Assembly (NCBI GenBank): GCA_022414725.1
Contig: CM039466.1
Span: forward strand, 31,924,319-31,988,318
Length of the DNA: 64,000 nt
Source of the DNA: Microglena sp. YARC
Taxonomy: Eukaryota > Chlorophyta > Chlorophyceae > Chlamydomonadales > Chlamydomonadaceae
Reading direction: 5' to 3'
Positions 30,412-42,198 of the stretch are shown piece by piece; positions within the stretch are counted from its first letter, which is position 1; every line of letters starts with the position of its first letter. The position numbers were made by a program, and so were the translations under genes. The notes beneath the pieces are model-generated. The model made no database searches and had not been told where the DNA came from. It was given only the letters and a program-made list of their open reading frames with translations.

Positions 30412-31122
30412 ATGGAGGACACAAGGGTCTCTATGCCCAAGTTGGATGACAACAATTATGGGGTCTGGAGTGTTAGGATGATGGCATGCCTTGCCTTGAA
30501 GAAGGTGTCCAAGGCTATTTCAGAGGACACGGTGGACCCTGAGGATGATCTGCAAGCAAGATCCTTGCTGGTCATTCAGGTGAAGGATCACCTCCTGCCC
30601 TTCGTCAAGAATGAGAAGACTGCCAAGGGCATGTGGTTGAAGCTTGAGGAGCTGCACAAGAACAAGTCCAGGGCTCGCTTGAATCTAATGCGCCGAGAGC
30701 TGGCGCAACTGAAGAAGGAGCCCAAGGAGACTGTAGCCAAGTACACTGCCCGTGCGGAGTCACTCAGGGATCAGCTTGCAGCAGCAGGGGATACCACCTC
30801 TTCTGCTGACCTGATCAGCACTATGTTGAATGGACTGCCTAAGGAGTTTGACACAGCAGTCCAAATCCTGGAGGCAGAGGACAACTCGGATCTGAGTGAT
30901 GTCCTGGCCAGACTCTTGATTGCTGAAGCAAGGATGAGTAGGAAGGATGATCGTACTAGAGCTGAGGACCACGGCTCTGCTCTTGCTGGACATGGCGGCA
31001 CCCCCCCATCGCGTCCAGGTCAGGCTCGTCCAGGTCAGACCACGGACAGGGACAAGAGGACCTGCTACTACTGTGGTAACGCGGGTCACATTGCAAAGGA
31101 TTGTCGCAAGAAAGAAATCTGA
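30412..31122 (+). CDS. gag: Copia element 1 Gag
   Basis: ATG at 30412 is the first in-frame start after the leader, and the protein begins MEDTRVSMPKLDDNNYGVW, the standard opening of copia Gag (a YxxW motif). Residues about 20-200 form the helical UBN2/retrotran_gag region (MWLKLEELHKNKSRARL, LNGLPKEFD). A perfect CCHC zinc knuckle C-x2-C-x4-H-x4-C lies at residues 218-231 (CYYCGNAGHIAKDC). The frame ends at 31120-31122 because one extra A in CAAGAAAGAAATC shifts it; in element 2 the same region reads through into protease. Gag forms the particle and binds RNA. Confidence 0.9.
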   Translation: MEDTRVSMPKLDDNNYGVWSVRMMACLALKKVSKAISEDTVDPEDDLQARSLLVIQVKDHLLPFVKNEKTAKGMWLKLEELHKNKSRARLNLMRRELAQLKKEPKETVAKYTARAESLRDQLAAAGDTTSSADLISTMLNGLPKEFDTAVQILEAEDNSDLSDVLARLLIAEARMSRKDDRTRAEDHGSALAGHGGTPPSRPGQARPGQTTDRDKRTCYYCGNAGHIAKDCRKKEI

Positions 31123-34122
31123 CAAAGCCTCCGGGAAGTATACTCCCAAGACCCAGCCAGGTAACAACGCCACAGTCGCCACTGCCTTCACCTGCTCGGG
31201 TGGCACTGCTGCACTCACTGATGAGGACTTGCCCCCTTTGATTGGTGAAGTGACTTGGATGCTGGACTCAGGTGCTTCCCACAACATCACGGGGGACCGC
31301 GATCTGCTTGTGAACATCAGACACCTGGATACACCACTCCAATTTAGGTTTGCTGACGGAGTGGGACATCGGGCAGAGTACGCTGGCGACGTCTTCCTGG
31401 AATCTGTAAATGGAGAGTATGTTCAGCTGCAGAATGTCCATTATGTCCCTGCATCTGCCAGAAATTTGATCTCCCTCTCAAGCGTTATGCGGAACGGAGC
31501 TCAGATAGAATACTGGGACGACACACGTTGTATCTTTGCCAAGAATGGTGTGCGCATCGAAGCGGTTTGCATCAACGGCGTGTATGAGGTGGAGGGGATG
31601 GTGCCCGAGGCAGACATGCCAGTTGCTCCTCTTTTTACTGACGGTACTGTGTGCGCTGCAGTTGAGACGCCGGAGCTTTGGCATGCCAGGTTTGGTCATC
31701 TGGGGATGACAAAACTTGGCCACTCTGCAGGCCAAGCAGATGGTACATGGCATGAAGGTAGAAGCTGAGGCATTCAAGGACTTCAAGGATCCCTGCGAGG
31801 CTTGCGTGCTGTCGAAGCAGACCCGCGATCCTTTTCCTGCCAGTAAGTCAGCACCTGTGAAGGGATTGCTTCATGTGGACCTATGTGGTCCTATCACACC
31901 TGCCTCTCTAGGGCAGAGCAAGTACTTCCTGGGTGTGTTGGAGGACCACTCCAGGTACAGCTTTGTCATCATGCTGAAGACCAAGGACCAGGCATCAGCA
32001 GCCCTGCATGACCTCATTCTCATGCTGCAGACTCAACATGGCATCACTGTCAAGATAGTGCGCTCGGACAGAGGAGGAGAATTCTGCAATGGTGAACTCG
32101 CTGCCTTCTTTGCTTCCAGAGGGATTGTCCATCAAACCACAGCCCCTTACAGCCCCGAGAGCAATGGCGCGGCGGAGCGTTTGAACAGGACCCTAATGGA
32201 AAAGGTTAGGGCCCTACTCCTTCACAGTGGTGCCCCCTTCTACCTTTGGGCTGAGGGCCTACAGACAGCTAACACCTTAAGGAATGCCTCCCCAGTCAGT
32301 GGCCGGGAGCTTACGCCTCACCAGCTGCTGACAGGGTCAGTCCCAGAAGTATCCCACTTCAAGATTTTTGGGTGCAAGCCTTTGCCCATGTGCCCAAGCT
32401 GAAGCGGCGCAAGCTGGATGCTGTAAGCAGACCAGGTGTCTTCATTGGGTACGAGGCCAACTCCAAGGCATACCGGATCCTAGATCCAGACGGCAAAACT
32501 GTGCGTGTGGCTCGGGATGTTACCTTCCATGAGGGTGTCTTCCCATACAACACGCCGACGCCACCGGCCCATATGAATGATGAGCCACTGTGCATTGTAG
32601 ACATCAAGCTGGAACCTGATGAGGAACCAGTTAGTGCACCTTCTGGCACCTCTCCAGCGGCACCCACTACCCCGACGGATGAAGCTGACAGTGAGGACGA
32701 AGACTTGCCCCCTTTGCACATGGATACTGACTCAGATGAGGAAGATGAGGACATTGCTCCACTGCCTACTCAAGATGCACCTCCTCCGCGGCGATCATCC
32801 AGACTCAGGCAGGCACCTTCAGAGTGGTGGGCCACCTCAGCTGCTGTTGTTGAACTTCAGCCTGAGCCAGTGTCCGTGAAGGAAGCTCTCGCAGGTCCCG
32901 AAGCTCAGCAGTGGAAGCTTGCAATGGATGAAGAGTATGCAGCTCTGCTCCACAACAAGACTTGGGAGGTTGAGGACAGACCCCCTGGAACCAATGTACT
33001 CCCTGTCAAGTGGATCTTCAAGAGGAAGCGAGACGCTGCCGGTAACATCGAGCGCTACAAGGCTCGCCTGGTAGTTGTTGGATGCAGGCAGCGGGAGGGT
33101 CTCGACTACAATGAGATATATGCACCTGTAGGGAAGCACGCAACTCTGCGCACCCTCTTGGCTGTCACAGCTCACCGCGATCTTGAACTGCATCAGCTGG
33201 ACGTTGCCAACGCGTTCCTCAATGGGGAACTGGAAGAGGATCTGTGGATGCAGCAACCTCCAGGTTTTGCAGTTGGGGGAAGCGACCGCGCATGCCATTT
33301 GCGCAAGACTCTCTATGGTCTGAAGCAGAGCCCCCGTGCTTGGTATGCAAACTTGCGCTCCCAGCTGGAGGCCATTGGCTTTAATGCCTCTGTGGCCGAC
33401 CCTGGATTGTTCATCATGATGGCTGGCTCTGGTGACTGGACCTATGTGCTGATCCATGTCGACGACATCCTGATTGCCGGTTTAGCGGAAGGAGTCACAC
33501 TGGTGAAAACCAAGCTGGCTGAAGTCTTCAAAATCAAGGACATGGGGGAATCCTCCTTCTACCTTGGTATGGACATCATCAGGGACAGAGGGATGAAGAA
33601 ACTCCTCTTGACTCAGAAAAGGTATGTGGCTGACCTCATGGACAAGTTTGCCTCACATGCCAAGTCAAAGAAGGTGCCACTATCCCCAGCCACCAAGCTG
33701 ATCAAGGCAGGAGAGCCTATGGACCAGACTGTTGTGAGCTACAGCGAGATCATTGGGTCTCTGATGTATCTTGCAGTGTGCACCAGGCCTGACCTCTCAC
33801 AGTCAGTGGGAGCTTTGGCCAGATACATGGCAAACCCCACTGAGGACCACCTGGCTGCTGCAAAGCATGTGTTGGCGTACATTTCTGGCACTCTGGACTA
33901 TGGGTTGTTCTTTGGAGGCAGTGATCTGCTGGAGCTTCAGGGCTTCGCTGACTCAGACTTCGCTGGAGACACTGACACACGCAGGTCGACGACTGGCTAC
34001 GCTTTCAGGCTGAATGGAGCTGTGGTCTCCTGGCAGAGCCGACTGCAGCCCACGGTGGCGAACTCAACCACAGAGGCTGAGTACATGGCTGCTGGTGCAG
34101 CTGTCAAGGAAGCACTCTGGTT
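31104..34122 (+). pseudogene. pol: Copia element 1 Pol (protease, integrase, RT, RNase H), frameshifted
   Basis: Three frames cover Pol. 31104-31768: protease with MLDSGASHNIT and the pre-integrase LWHARFGHLG. 31716-32402: the CEACVLSKQTR zinc pair, then integrase with VDLCGPIT, VRSDRGGEF and SPESNGAAERLNRT (D, D, E). 32372-34122: the KRRKLDAV.GVFIGYE domain, an acidic Asp/Glu/Pro linker (about 32600-32800), RT with ERYKARLVVVGC, LDVANAFLNGEL, HVDD as catalytic box (His where Tyr is usual) and RNase H FADSDFAGD, STTEAEYMA. The frames are linked by single-base indels near 31715 and 32380. Sequence after VKEALW is deleted and replaced by LTR. Confidence 0.9.
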
Positions 34123-34477
34123 GCTGCCATTACTGCGTCTCTTGCTATGATCTTTGGTGCTCCAGAAAGCTGAGACTCGCGCGCATCTGTTCGCGCGCAT
34201 CTGACCGAGCGAATCTGTTCGCGCGCACCTGACTGCGCGCATTTGTTCAAAGCTAGTTGTTTAGCTTTGTTTGCAGCTCTCTCTTTCTCTCTGCTTTGAT
34301 GCTCTGACACTTAGTCCTAATTGCTTTGCTTAGATATTGAAGGCTCTTCGCCTGCTTCTTGTACATTGCCTGTTCCCACTTGTCAGTTCTAAGGCATTCG
34401 CCTCTCTTTGTAGTTGTTTTATTTCTGATGTAATTACCACTTACTCTCTCTTTGGTCCCCAGCCTATTTATTTTACA
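34123..34477 (+). repeat. Copia element 1, 3' LTR remnant (no U3)
   Basis: 355 bp matching only the downstream half of the LTR, from GCTGCCATTACTGCG to TTTTACA. The TATA box and tRNA-like module are missing. The pol frame reads into it and stops at 34150. Confidence 0.9.
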
Positions 34478-37017
34478 AAGTCTGCCCGTAACCATGCTTC
34501 TCGAGGTTTCTTGCGTAGGTTTTTTTTTTTTTTTTTTTTTTTACATAGGGAGGAACCAGGAAAAGGAACATCTGAGAAAACCTAGCCCTATGTGACCGAG
34601 GAAGAAAAACCCAAGAAGAAGACTAGAGGACATCGACCAAAAGTCCGATAAGACAAAAGATCCGAAGACAAAAGATGAAAAGACTAGGGGACAAAATACC
34701 GAGGGACACAAACTAATTACTAGGAGTACTAAGGGCCTTCCGAGCACCACCCCCACCTCCAAGCAACACTGTAGCTTCGCAACCACCATCAATTCGTTGC
34801 GGGGCGTGCGGCATGCACCTGGACGACTTTTCACTCCTCTGGCCGACCTCAACTTCGACAGCCTTTTTCTCACTCTTCCCTCAATACGTTACAGTGTTCT
34901 TGTGCTCGTCTTGAAGCTCTCAAGCCGCTCAGTGTGCGAATTGCCCTTCTTGATACTCTCTGCTTCCCCCTTCAGCCCTGCAATAGCAGCAGTGTCTCAG
35001 CCAGCCTGGTCTGACACTCGAGTTTCCCCACACACTTTCAGCCCTTCCTTCTTTGCATGGGAGTCAATCCTACACCTGGTATACTTCTCCCAGCCCCTTT
35101 CAGCTATCATGGCCTCTTCAGTTCCTTCTCTCTGACAGCCCCATGCAGCTTCCCCCCATGGCTCAGCACATGCTAAGAAGATCCCAATGGACCACTGATG
35201 TGCAAGACATCCCCCAGACTCTACAGCAAGCCCCATGGATGACCAGCTCCCAAGTCTCGCACATCCCTCCATGCCCGCACACCTTCTTACTGGAAGTAGG
35301 TAAAGCAGCAGTTGAGCCCCTTGAGCTGCCAGCCTTTCTCACCTTCGTCTTCCAGTACTTCACCCCCCTTCTCCATGGTATGCCGCCAATGGGGCGATGC
35401 GGGTCCCATGCAAAAGCTTATTGGTGCATCGTCCTTGCACCCACTGGCCGATATTACGCTGACCTTTCCAGGCGGCTATCTCATTCTGGCAACTTCAACT
35501 GTGGAGTGGGGACAGCGACAGATCCTCATCCCCCTATCCTCTGCTCCTCCCCCCTCTCCCCTCTTCACACCGCCGCCTTAAATTCTTCAACGTACCCTCC
35601 ACATGCGCACGCATTGGCCTTCCTGAGGCCATCCTCTTAGCGGCCGGCTACAAGACAATTCCTGCCCACCTTTCCAAACTTCCCCCTTGCTCTCCCGTCC
35701 CGGGGGCAGTCATTATCCTCCGCTACAGTCTTGGCGTGAACGCCAACGCTGCCGTCTTCATCGTGGATATCATCCCCACCCCAGAAGACCCCTTCCTCCA
35801 CCGCCTGCCACCCTTTCTCTCCCTCCCTCTCCCTCCCTGGTAGACCCCCCTTCAGCACCTTCTTGGATCAAGATCCTTCTCTTTCCCCCTCCCCTACCAT
35901 TCTGCTCGTTCCCACCTCTTCACCAACATCCCCTCTCACTTCTTTTCCAGGGCCCTTCTGCTTCTACCCTCCCCTTTACTTCCCTCCTCCTCCTCCTCCT
36001 TCCCCCCTCCCCTTCCCTTCCCCTTCTTCCAACATGGAACCCATCGGGCCCCCGACATATGGTACCCCTCCTCATTCTCTCCATTTCCCCTGTCCCTCCC
36101 ACCGTCCAGTCCACAGCACTCTCACCCCACCCTCCTTCTCAACATGGTCCACCACACCATCCCCCTCTCCCAACAGCCCCTACATGTTTCCCTCTACTGA
36201 GGCACTCCTCCATGCCGGTTCCCTCAGAGCTCGCCCCAGGTTACAATCTTTTTCAAGCCTTCTCCTGTCAGAGACACACACAGACCCAGTGACTTCAGCA
36301 GCCCCCATCAACAGCACCGCCAACACTGAGCCAGGAACTTCACCCGCACCCCCTTCTTGACGAAGCACAAGTTTCATACTCCACTTCAGATCCACAGGCA
36401 GCTCATCCACATCACCAAGGTGCAGAATTAGATCTAGCCGCAGCTACAGCACCAGAAGCAGCACACTCTCAAGCAACTTCTTCAGCATCAGCTCCTTCTC
36501 ACGCTTCTGTACCAGCATCTGCCCATCAAGAGCAACAACCACCATTAGATTCACAACTAACATCAGTTGCACCTTCCACTCCAAGATCTGTTTCGGCTTC
36601 AGCAGTACCAACATCAGCAGCCTCAGCCTCAGCCTCAGCCTCAGCCTCAGCCACAGCCACAGCCTCAGCCACAGCCTCAGCCTCAGCGTCAGCATCAGCA
36701 TCAGCTTCAGCTCTCTCAGCCTCGGCATCAGCAGCCTCAGCCTTAGCCTCAGTCTCAGCCTCAGAGACAGCATCAACATTAGCATCTGTATTAGTTCTAG
36801 CATCAGCTCCAGCTCCCTCAGCCTCAGCATCAGCATCAGACCAAGCAACACTAGCATTAGCATCAGCATCATCCACAGTGCTATCACCATCAGCACCCTC
36901 AGCAACCTCAGCACCAGCATCAGGATCAGCATCAGCATCAGCTCAACCTTCCTCAGCAGCATCAACCTCAGCTCCAGCAACAGCATCAGCATCAGTAGCT
37001 AAAGGCTCAAAACAAAC

Positions 37018-37027
37018 AAAAAATTGA
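37018..37027 (+). promoter_or_regulatory. Candidate -1 frameshift site in LINE-A ORF1, copy 3
   Basis: In the Ala/Ser frame the codons are ACA AAA AAT TGA. The heptamer A AAA AAT (37018-37024) fits the X XXY YYZ slippery pattern and is followed at once by the stop; slipping back one base leads into the next long open frame (LTPLQNQAALAQ). The same arrangement is at 50536-50545. Confidence 0.4.
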
Positions 37028-37461
37028 CTCCATTACAAAACCAAGCTGCACTAGCACAGGCACCTGCAGTAGGAGCCTTGGTTCAGCCACCAAACGACAG
37101 CAACATCGGTCTCTCGGCTTTAGCACCCGCTGCATTGGCTACAGTATCAGCATCACTTGCTTTAACACCTGCACTGGCTTACACAGCTTTGCCACCGGTA
37201 GAGGAATCGGATCTTCCTACAGCAGCAGATGTTTTGACACCACCAGTAGCAGACTCAGTGTTGACACCCACAGCAACAGCTTTGGTACCCACACATTCTC
37301 CTATAGCATCCTTTCCCCCCTCTTCGCTCCCCTCTAACTCTGCACTAGCAGAGTCTCCATCTTCCCCTGTCCAAGATTCCTTCCTCTCCATCGCTCCCCC
37401 CTTATCCTCATCCCCCTCTCCAGCCCCCTTTAACTCATCTCATCCAGAGTCTCCCTCTACC

Positions 37462-39150
37462 CTCTCCGGCCGCCTTATAACTTTGCTGCGAAGCTGCTTC
37501 GGCCAATTCGGCTGGAGCGACTGCAATTTCGCGGCTATGGGAGCTGCTCAGTGCCCCATTTGAGTGTTACAGACGCTCATGCGGTCTAATCCGCTACTCT
37601 GCCCCCTCCAGAGGTCAGCATAAGAGGTCAGCCTACTGGAGGGTGGCAGGCTATTATCTTCAAGTTAATTTGGGACCACCCGACCCCCATCCTTAGTACT
37701 TCAGAAGCAGCTCTCTCCTGATTCCCTTCTTCCGAGCCCCACCCACTTCCTCCTTCCTCTCAGAATCCTCCATCTCCTCCCTCTCATCCCTGCTCCTTCA
37801 TGTCAGCTGCTTCTGAGATACCTAGTAGACGAAGCTTTAAGGCGACAATTGGAGCTGGAGGTCCTTTTTTCGCCCTAGCAATGTCTGCTCTCCGGCCGCC
37901 TTATAAATTTGCTGCGAAAGCTTGCTTCGGCAATTTGGCTGGAGCGACTGCAATTTCGCGGCTATGGGAGCTGCTCAGTGCCCCATTTGAGTGTTATAGA
38001 CGCTCATGCGGTCTAATCCGCTACTCTGCCCCCTCCAGAGGTCAGCATAAGAGGTCAGCCTACTGGAGGGGGGCAGGCTTATTCTCTTCAAGTTAATTTT
38101 GGGACCACCCGACCCCCATCCTTAGTACTTCAGAAGCAGCTCTCTCCTGATTCCCTTCTTCCGAGCCCCACCCACTTCCTCCTTCCTCTCAGAATCCTCC
38201 ATCTCCTCCCTCTCATCCCTGCTCCTTCATGTCAGCTGCTTCTGAGATACCTAGTAGACGAAGCTTTGAGGCGACAATTGGAGCTGGAGGTCCTTTTTTC
38301 GCCCTAGCAATGTCTGCTCTCCGGCCGCCTTATAAATTTGCTGCGAAGCTGCTTCGGCCAATTTGGCTGGAGCGACTGCAATTTCGCGGCTATGGGAGCT
38401 GCTCAGTGCCCCATTTGAGTGTTATAGACGCTCATGCGGTCTAATCCGCTACTCTGCCCCCTCCAGAGGTCAGCATAAGAGGTCAGCCTACTGGAGGGGG
38501 GCAGGCTATTCTCTTCAAGTTAATTTGGGACCACCCGACCCCCATCCTTAGTACTTCAGAAGTAGCTCTGTCCTGATTCCCTTCTTCCGAGCCCCACCCA
38601 CTTCCTCCTTCCTCTCAGAATCCTCCATCTCCTCCCTCTCATCCCTGCTCCTTCATGTCAGCTGCTGCTGAGATACCTAGTAGACGAAGCTTTAAGGCGA
38701 CAATTGGAGCTGGAGGTCCTTTTTTCGCCCTAGCAATGTCTGCTCTCCGGCCGCCTTAAAACTTTGCTGCGAAGCTGCTTCGGCCAATTTGGCTGGAGCG
38801 ACTGCAATTTCGCGGCTATGGGAGCTGCTCAGTGCCCCATTTGAGTGTTATAGACGCTCATGCGGTCTTATCCGCTACTCTGCCCCCTCCAGAGGTCAGC
38901 ATAAGAGGTCAGCCTACTGGAGGGGGGCAGGCTATTCTCTTCAAGTTAATTCGGGACCACCCGACCCCCATCCTTAGTACTTCAGAAGCAGCTCTGTCCT
39001 GATTCCCTTCTTCCGAGCCCCACCCACTTCCTCCTCCCTTTCAGAATCCTCCATCTCCTCCCTCTCATCCCTGCTCCTTCATGTCAGCTGCTGAGATACC
39101 TAGTAGACGAAGCTTTGAGGCGACAATTGGAGCTGGAGGTCCTTTTTTCG
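37462..39150 (+). repeat. Tandem array of about 4 x 427-bp monomers
   Basis: TCAGCTGCT...GAGATACCTAG recurs at about 37801, 38230, 38657 and 39083 (period 426-429). Some units have an extra GCT or TCT triplet in that motif. The array joins the body at CCTTTTTTCG / AGCGATTTTTTTAG. The inverted repeat with two AGGTCAGC in its loop is kept. Confidence 0.9.
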
Positions 39151-39264
39151 AGCGATTTTTTTAGTGTTTTTTGGTCTCAGACAGGTGTTGTTCTGATGAG
39201 ACTCATTCCCTCTTTCTTGAATTCTCAGTCAGCAGGTCTTCTTTTGAAGGTCTGCATTGGTCAG

Positions 39265-40015
39265 TGTAAAATAAATAGGCTGGGGACCAAAGAGAGAGTA
39301 AGTGGTAATTACATCAGAAACAAAACAACTACAAAGAGAGGCGAATGCCTTAGAACTGACAAGTGGGAACAGGCAATGTACAAGAAGCAGGCGAAGAGCC
39401 TTCAATATCTAAGCAAAGCAATTAGGACTAAGAGTCAGGTATCAAAGCAGAGAGAAAGAGAGAGCTGCAAACAAAGCTAAACAACTAGCTTTTGAACAAA
39501 TGCGCGCAGTCAGGTGCGCCGCGAACAGATTCGCTCGGTCTGATGCCGCGAAACAGATGCGCGCGAGTCTCAGCTTTCTGGAGCACCAAAGATCATAGCA
39601 AGAGACGCAAGTAATGGCAGCAGAACAGTAAATCTTACCTGGGGACCAAAGAGAGAGTAAGTGGTACTCTGCTCTCGTGAGTCCCCTTTTATACTGTTCG
39701 GGAGGGAATCTACGGAAGGCATCTTTTGGAAGATTCCACCGGTAGATTCCTTCAGTAGCTACCGCGAAGCATCCCTAAACCGGCCATCGGGCCCTGGGTA
39801 AACAACCGGTTGGCCACCACCGCTATCTCGTACTCACAAAACACAGCACAGCATAGTACTACTGGCTCAGTGGTGTAACGCCATGAGCTATACGGAGATT
39901 CGACAAGGGTTCGATTCCCCCTGGGGGCAGCGTTTTGCCTTTACCTAATTAGCATGACATGAAGTCTAGTCCGACATCAAATATCACAAGGCAAGTGCTA
40001 ACTGATATTCTAGCA
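39265..40015 (-). repeat. Solo copia LTR
   Basis: 751 bp antisense LTR of the same family as copia 1 and 2 (ends TGTAAAATAAATAGG and TTCTAGCA), flanked by GTCAG at 39260-39264 and 40016-40020. TATA box on the minus strand at 39686-39693. The tRNA-like module reads on the plus strand: A box TGGCTCAGTGG 39863-39873, B box GGTTCGATTCC 39908-39918. A solo LTR arises by recombination between the two LTRs of an inserted element. Confidence 0.93.
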
Positions 40016-41569
40016 GTCAGCATCTTCTTGTTCTCTAATTAGAGACTTGCCGGTCCTGGAGTGTGACATTGGTTGGAAACCATAGCGATACAGTTTGTCT
40101 TAGCATTTTGCTGCCTAGAGGCTAGATAGTAGTTTTGAGGGTGGATCTGCTGCTCCTGCGCCTGAAGACTGTTTTTGTTGCATTTTCCGGACCTGTTTAA
40201 TCAGTAGCATGCCCTGCTTTGGTCTTCTCCCTTACAGAGCTTGCTGGTCTGCATTGGAAAAGAAGTGGCATGCTACTTGACAGCTGAGCTGGCACGCCGG
40301 TCTGCTGATGGAGTGATGCCCTGATGCACTGGACTGTTATAGGAGTGATGCCCTGTACCGTGTTGTATCTTGCGTCTGCAGGTTCAGGAGGCTTACTTAG
40401 GAGCTACATAGTTTTTGTTACCTTGTTACCGGTACCTTTGAACCGTAGACATGCCGCGTTTAGTAGTCTTTGCAGAGCTTGCTGATTTACATCGGGACCT
40501 AGTGGCTTGATACTAGGCTGCTGATAGACTGCGCTGAAATGCTAATGGAGTGATGCCCTGATGCACAGGCTACCGGTTTATTTGCTAGCTGCTTTAGTGC
40601 GCCTTTAAGGTTTTCCTTGCTGGTCAGTGGATCTTGTGGGGGTTCTACCCATTCACCGTCCAGGACGTTTTCTAAGGAGTTTGATTTGCTTCTTTTAGAT
40701 TTTTTTTAGTTACCTTGTTAGTGTTTAGCTTTTGGCCCTGTCCTGGTTTTTGTTGCATGCCGCGCTCTGGTCGTCTTTGCAGAGCTTGCTGATCTGCATG
40801 GGTGACCTAGCGACATGTTACTAGGCTGCTGAGAGTCTGTGCTGGTCTGCTAAAGGAGTGATGCCCTGATGCACTGGTCTGTTACAGGAGTGATGCCCGC
40901 ATTGTTTTAATCTTAGATCAGCAAGACCTTCGGGTGCATGCCTTTCCTTCTTTTTCTGTGTTGCTCTTGGAGGTTACAGTGGTGTTTTATTGGTTGGGGA
41001 GGAACAGTGTTGCTTGGAGGTGGGGGTGGTGCTCGGAAGGCCCTTTGTCCTTTGTCCTCCTAGTAATTAGTTTGTGTCCCTCGTTCTTTTGTCCCCTAGT
41101 CTTTTCGTCTTTTGTCTTGGATCTTTTGTCTTAGCGGTCTTTTGGTCCATGTCTTCTAGTCTTCTTCTTTGGTTTTTCTTCCTCGGTCACATAGGGCTAG
41201 GTTTTATCAGATGTTCCCTTTCCTGATTCCTCCCTATGTAGTAAAAAAAAAAAAAAAAAAAAACCCAGCTCAAGTCCCTCCTATCTCCGCCGCCCCTTCC
41301 CCTCGCAGACCCATCGCTCCCAACCCCCGACCCATCTCTGATGCAGCAGCTGCTGCTGGTGCTGCCGCCATCTCAAGAGCAAACCAGACTCCTCCTGCCC
41401 ATCCCTGTCCCCTTCCTTTTCACCTCCCTCCCTCTCCTGTCCCTCCCTCTTCCTCCAGCCCACTGGCCACCCGACATCCCTCCCACACCCCTTCCTTACC
41501 TCTCTCACCCATCACCCAGCCACCAGCAATCTGGACTCTCTATCAAACACCCAGCATGATCCGCTTTGC

Positions 41570-41692
41570 TGCCCCATTTGTCTCAACCCCTTTGGGACCG
41601 AGCCCCCTTATTGGACACCTTGTGCGCACTCCTTCCACTTCACATGCATCACGACTTGGTTCACTATAGGACACTCCTCGTGTCCCAGCTGC
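41570..41692 (+). other. RING-H2 finger coding segment in LINE-A ORF1 (intact)
   Basis: One frame encodes Cys and His ligands at C-x2-C-x13-C-x-H-x2-H-x2-C-x11-C-x2-C: codons at 41570, 41579, 41621, 41627, 41636, 41645, 41681 and 41690. The central string CAHSFHFTCITTWF matches the H-x-F-H...C-I..W signature of C3H2C3 RING fingers, and the end CPSCR the CP.CR signature. A Pro after the seventh ligand and a Trp four residues after the sixth are the positions used for E2 contact in known E3 ligases. Confidence 0.9.
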
Positions 41693-42077
41693 AGGGGCGA
41701 CTGTAGCCCAGCCCTTCTTCGATTTGGCATCCAACCTATTATTGATAGTGACAGCGATGACAACGAAGAGTTCTCCGAACCCTTTTATATCCCTCTCATC
41801 CCCTCCCCTTCTTCTCTTCCTCCCCCTCCATCCCCACGCGAGGACTTGGCCCCCCTGCTCCTCCCAAATCCTCCCTCACCCTCATCTATCCCCTCGCTTT
41901 ATTCTTCCAGCCTGGGCATCCACTCGGCCCTTGGAGCATACACCCCCCCAGATCTTACCTCCCCCGTCCCTGCTCCTTCTCCCCTTCTCTTAACTCCTCC
42001 TGCCACCCCCTCTTCCACTTCACGTGCTGACAACGCACATTGGTGGCGCTCAGCCCCTCCCCCTCTACAGGCAACCT

Positions 42078-42198
42078 TCATGTCCTCTAGTCTTCTTCTT
42101 TGGTTTTTCTTCCTTGGCCACATAGGGCTAGGTTTTATCAGATGTTCACTTTCCTGGTTCCTCCTTATGTAAAAAAAAAAAAAAAAAAAAAAAAAAAC
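42078..42198 (+). mobile_element. Short element-B tail (about 120 bp) in ORF1 of LINE-A copy 3
   Basis: It begins CATGTCCTCTAGTC and ends with 28 A (42171-42198). Hairpin arms are ACATAGGG (42120-42127) and CCTTATGT (42163-42170); the C-to-T change keeps a G-U pair. The empty site in copy 2 near 21170 (GGCAACCTCCCCCGC) shows a target duplication of 0-2 bp. Confidence 0.9.

Larger units (their letters stand above)
29426..34477 (+). mobile_element. Ty1/copia element 1, 3'-deleted
   Basis: The 5' LTR is 29426-30168 (743 bp, TGTTAG...TTACA). The interior encodes gag, protease, integrase, RT and part of RNase H, then the element jumps at 34122/34123 into the middle of its 3' LTR (34123-34477). 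The flanking duplication AAGTC (29421-29425, 34478-34482) is intact, so the deletion of the RNase H end, polypurine tract and U3 happened after integration. It is inserted in antisense LINE-A ORF2. Confidence 0.92.
37462..41262 (+). mobile_element. Element B copy 4, complete, containing a solo copia LTR
   Basis: Monomers 37462-39150, body 39151-41239, tail GTAAAA and about 20 A to 41262. Hairpin ACATAGGG 41189-41196 and CCCTATGT 41232-41239. The empty site is seen in LINE-A copy 4 at about 50972-50995 (CTCTACCCCAGCTCAAG): left flank ends CTCTACC and right flank begins CCCAGCTC, so the target duplication is 0-1 bp. The solo LTR is at 39265-40015. Confidence 0.85.

Noticed and set aside
36444..36992. 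Minus-strand Leu/Met/Arg-rich frame of 182 codons
   Set aside because: Complement of the Ala/Ser (GCATCAGCA) tract of ORF1; simple-repeat shadow.
40934..41134. A 66-codon frame (MHAFPSFSVLLLEV..) recurring in element-B copies
   Set aside because: It recurs because the DNA is copied. It is interrupted or altered in the copies at 2040-2200, 12608-12898 and 34541-34873, and has no flanking coding signal.
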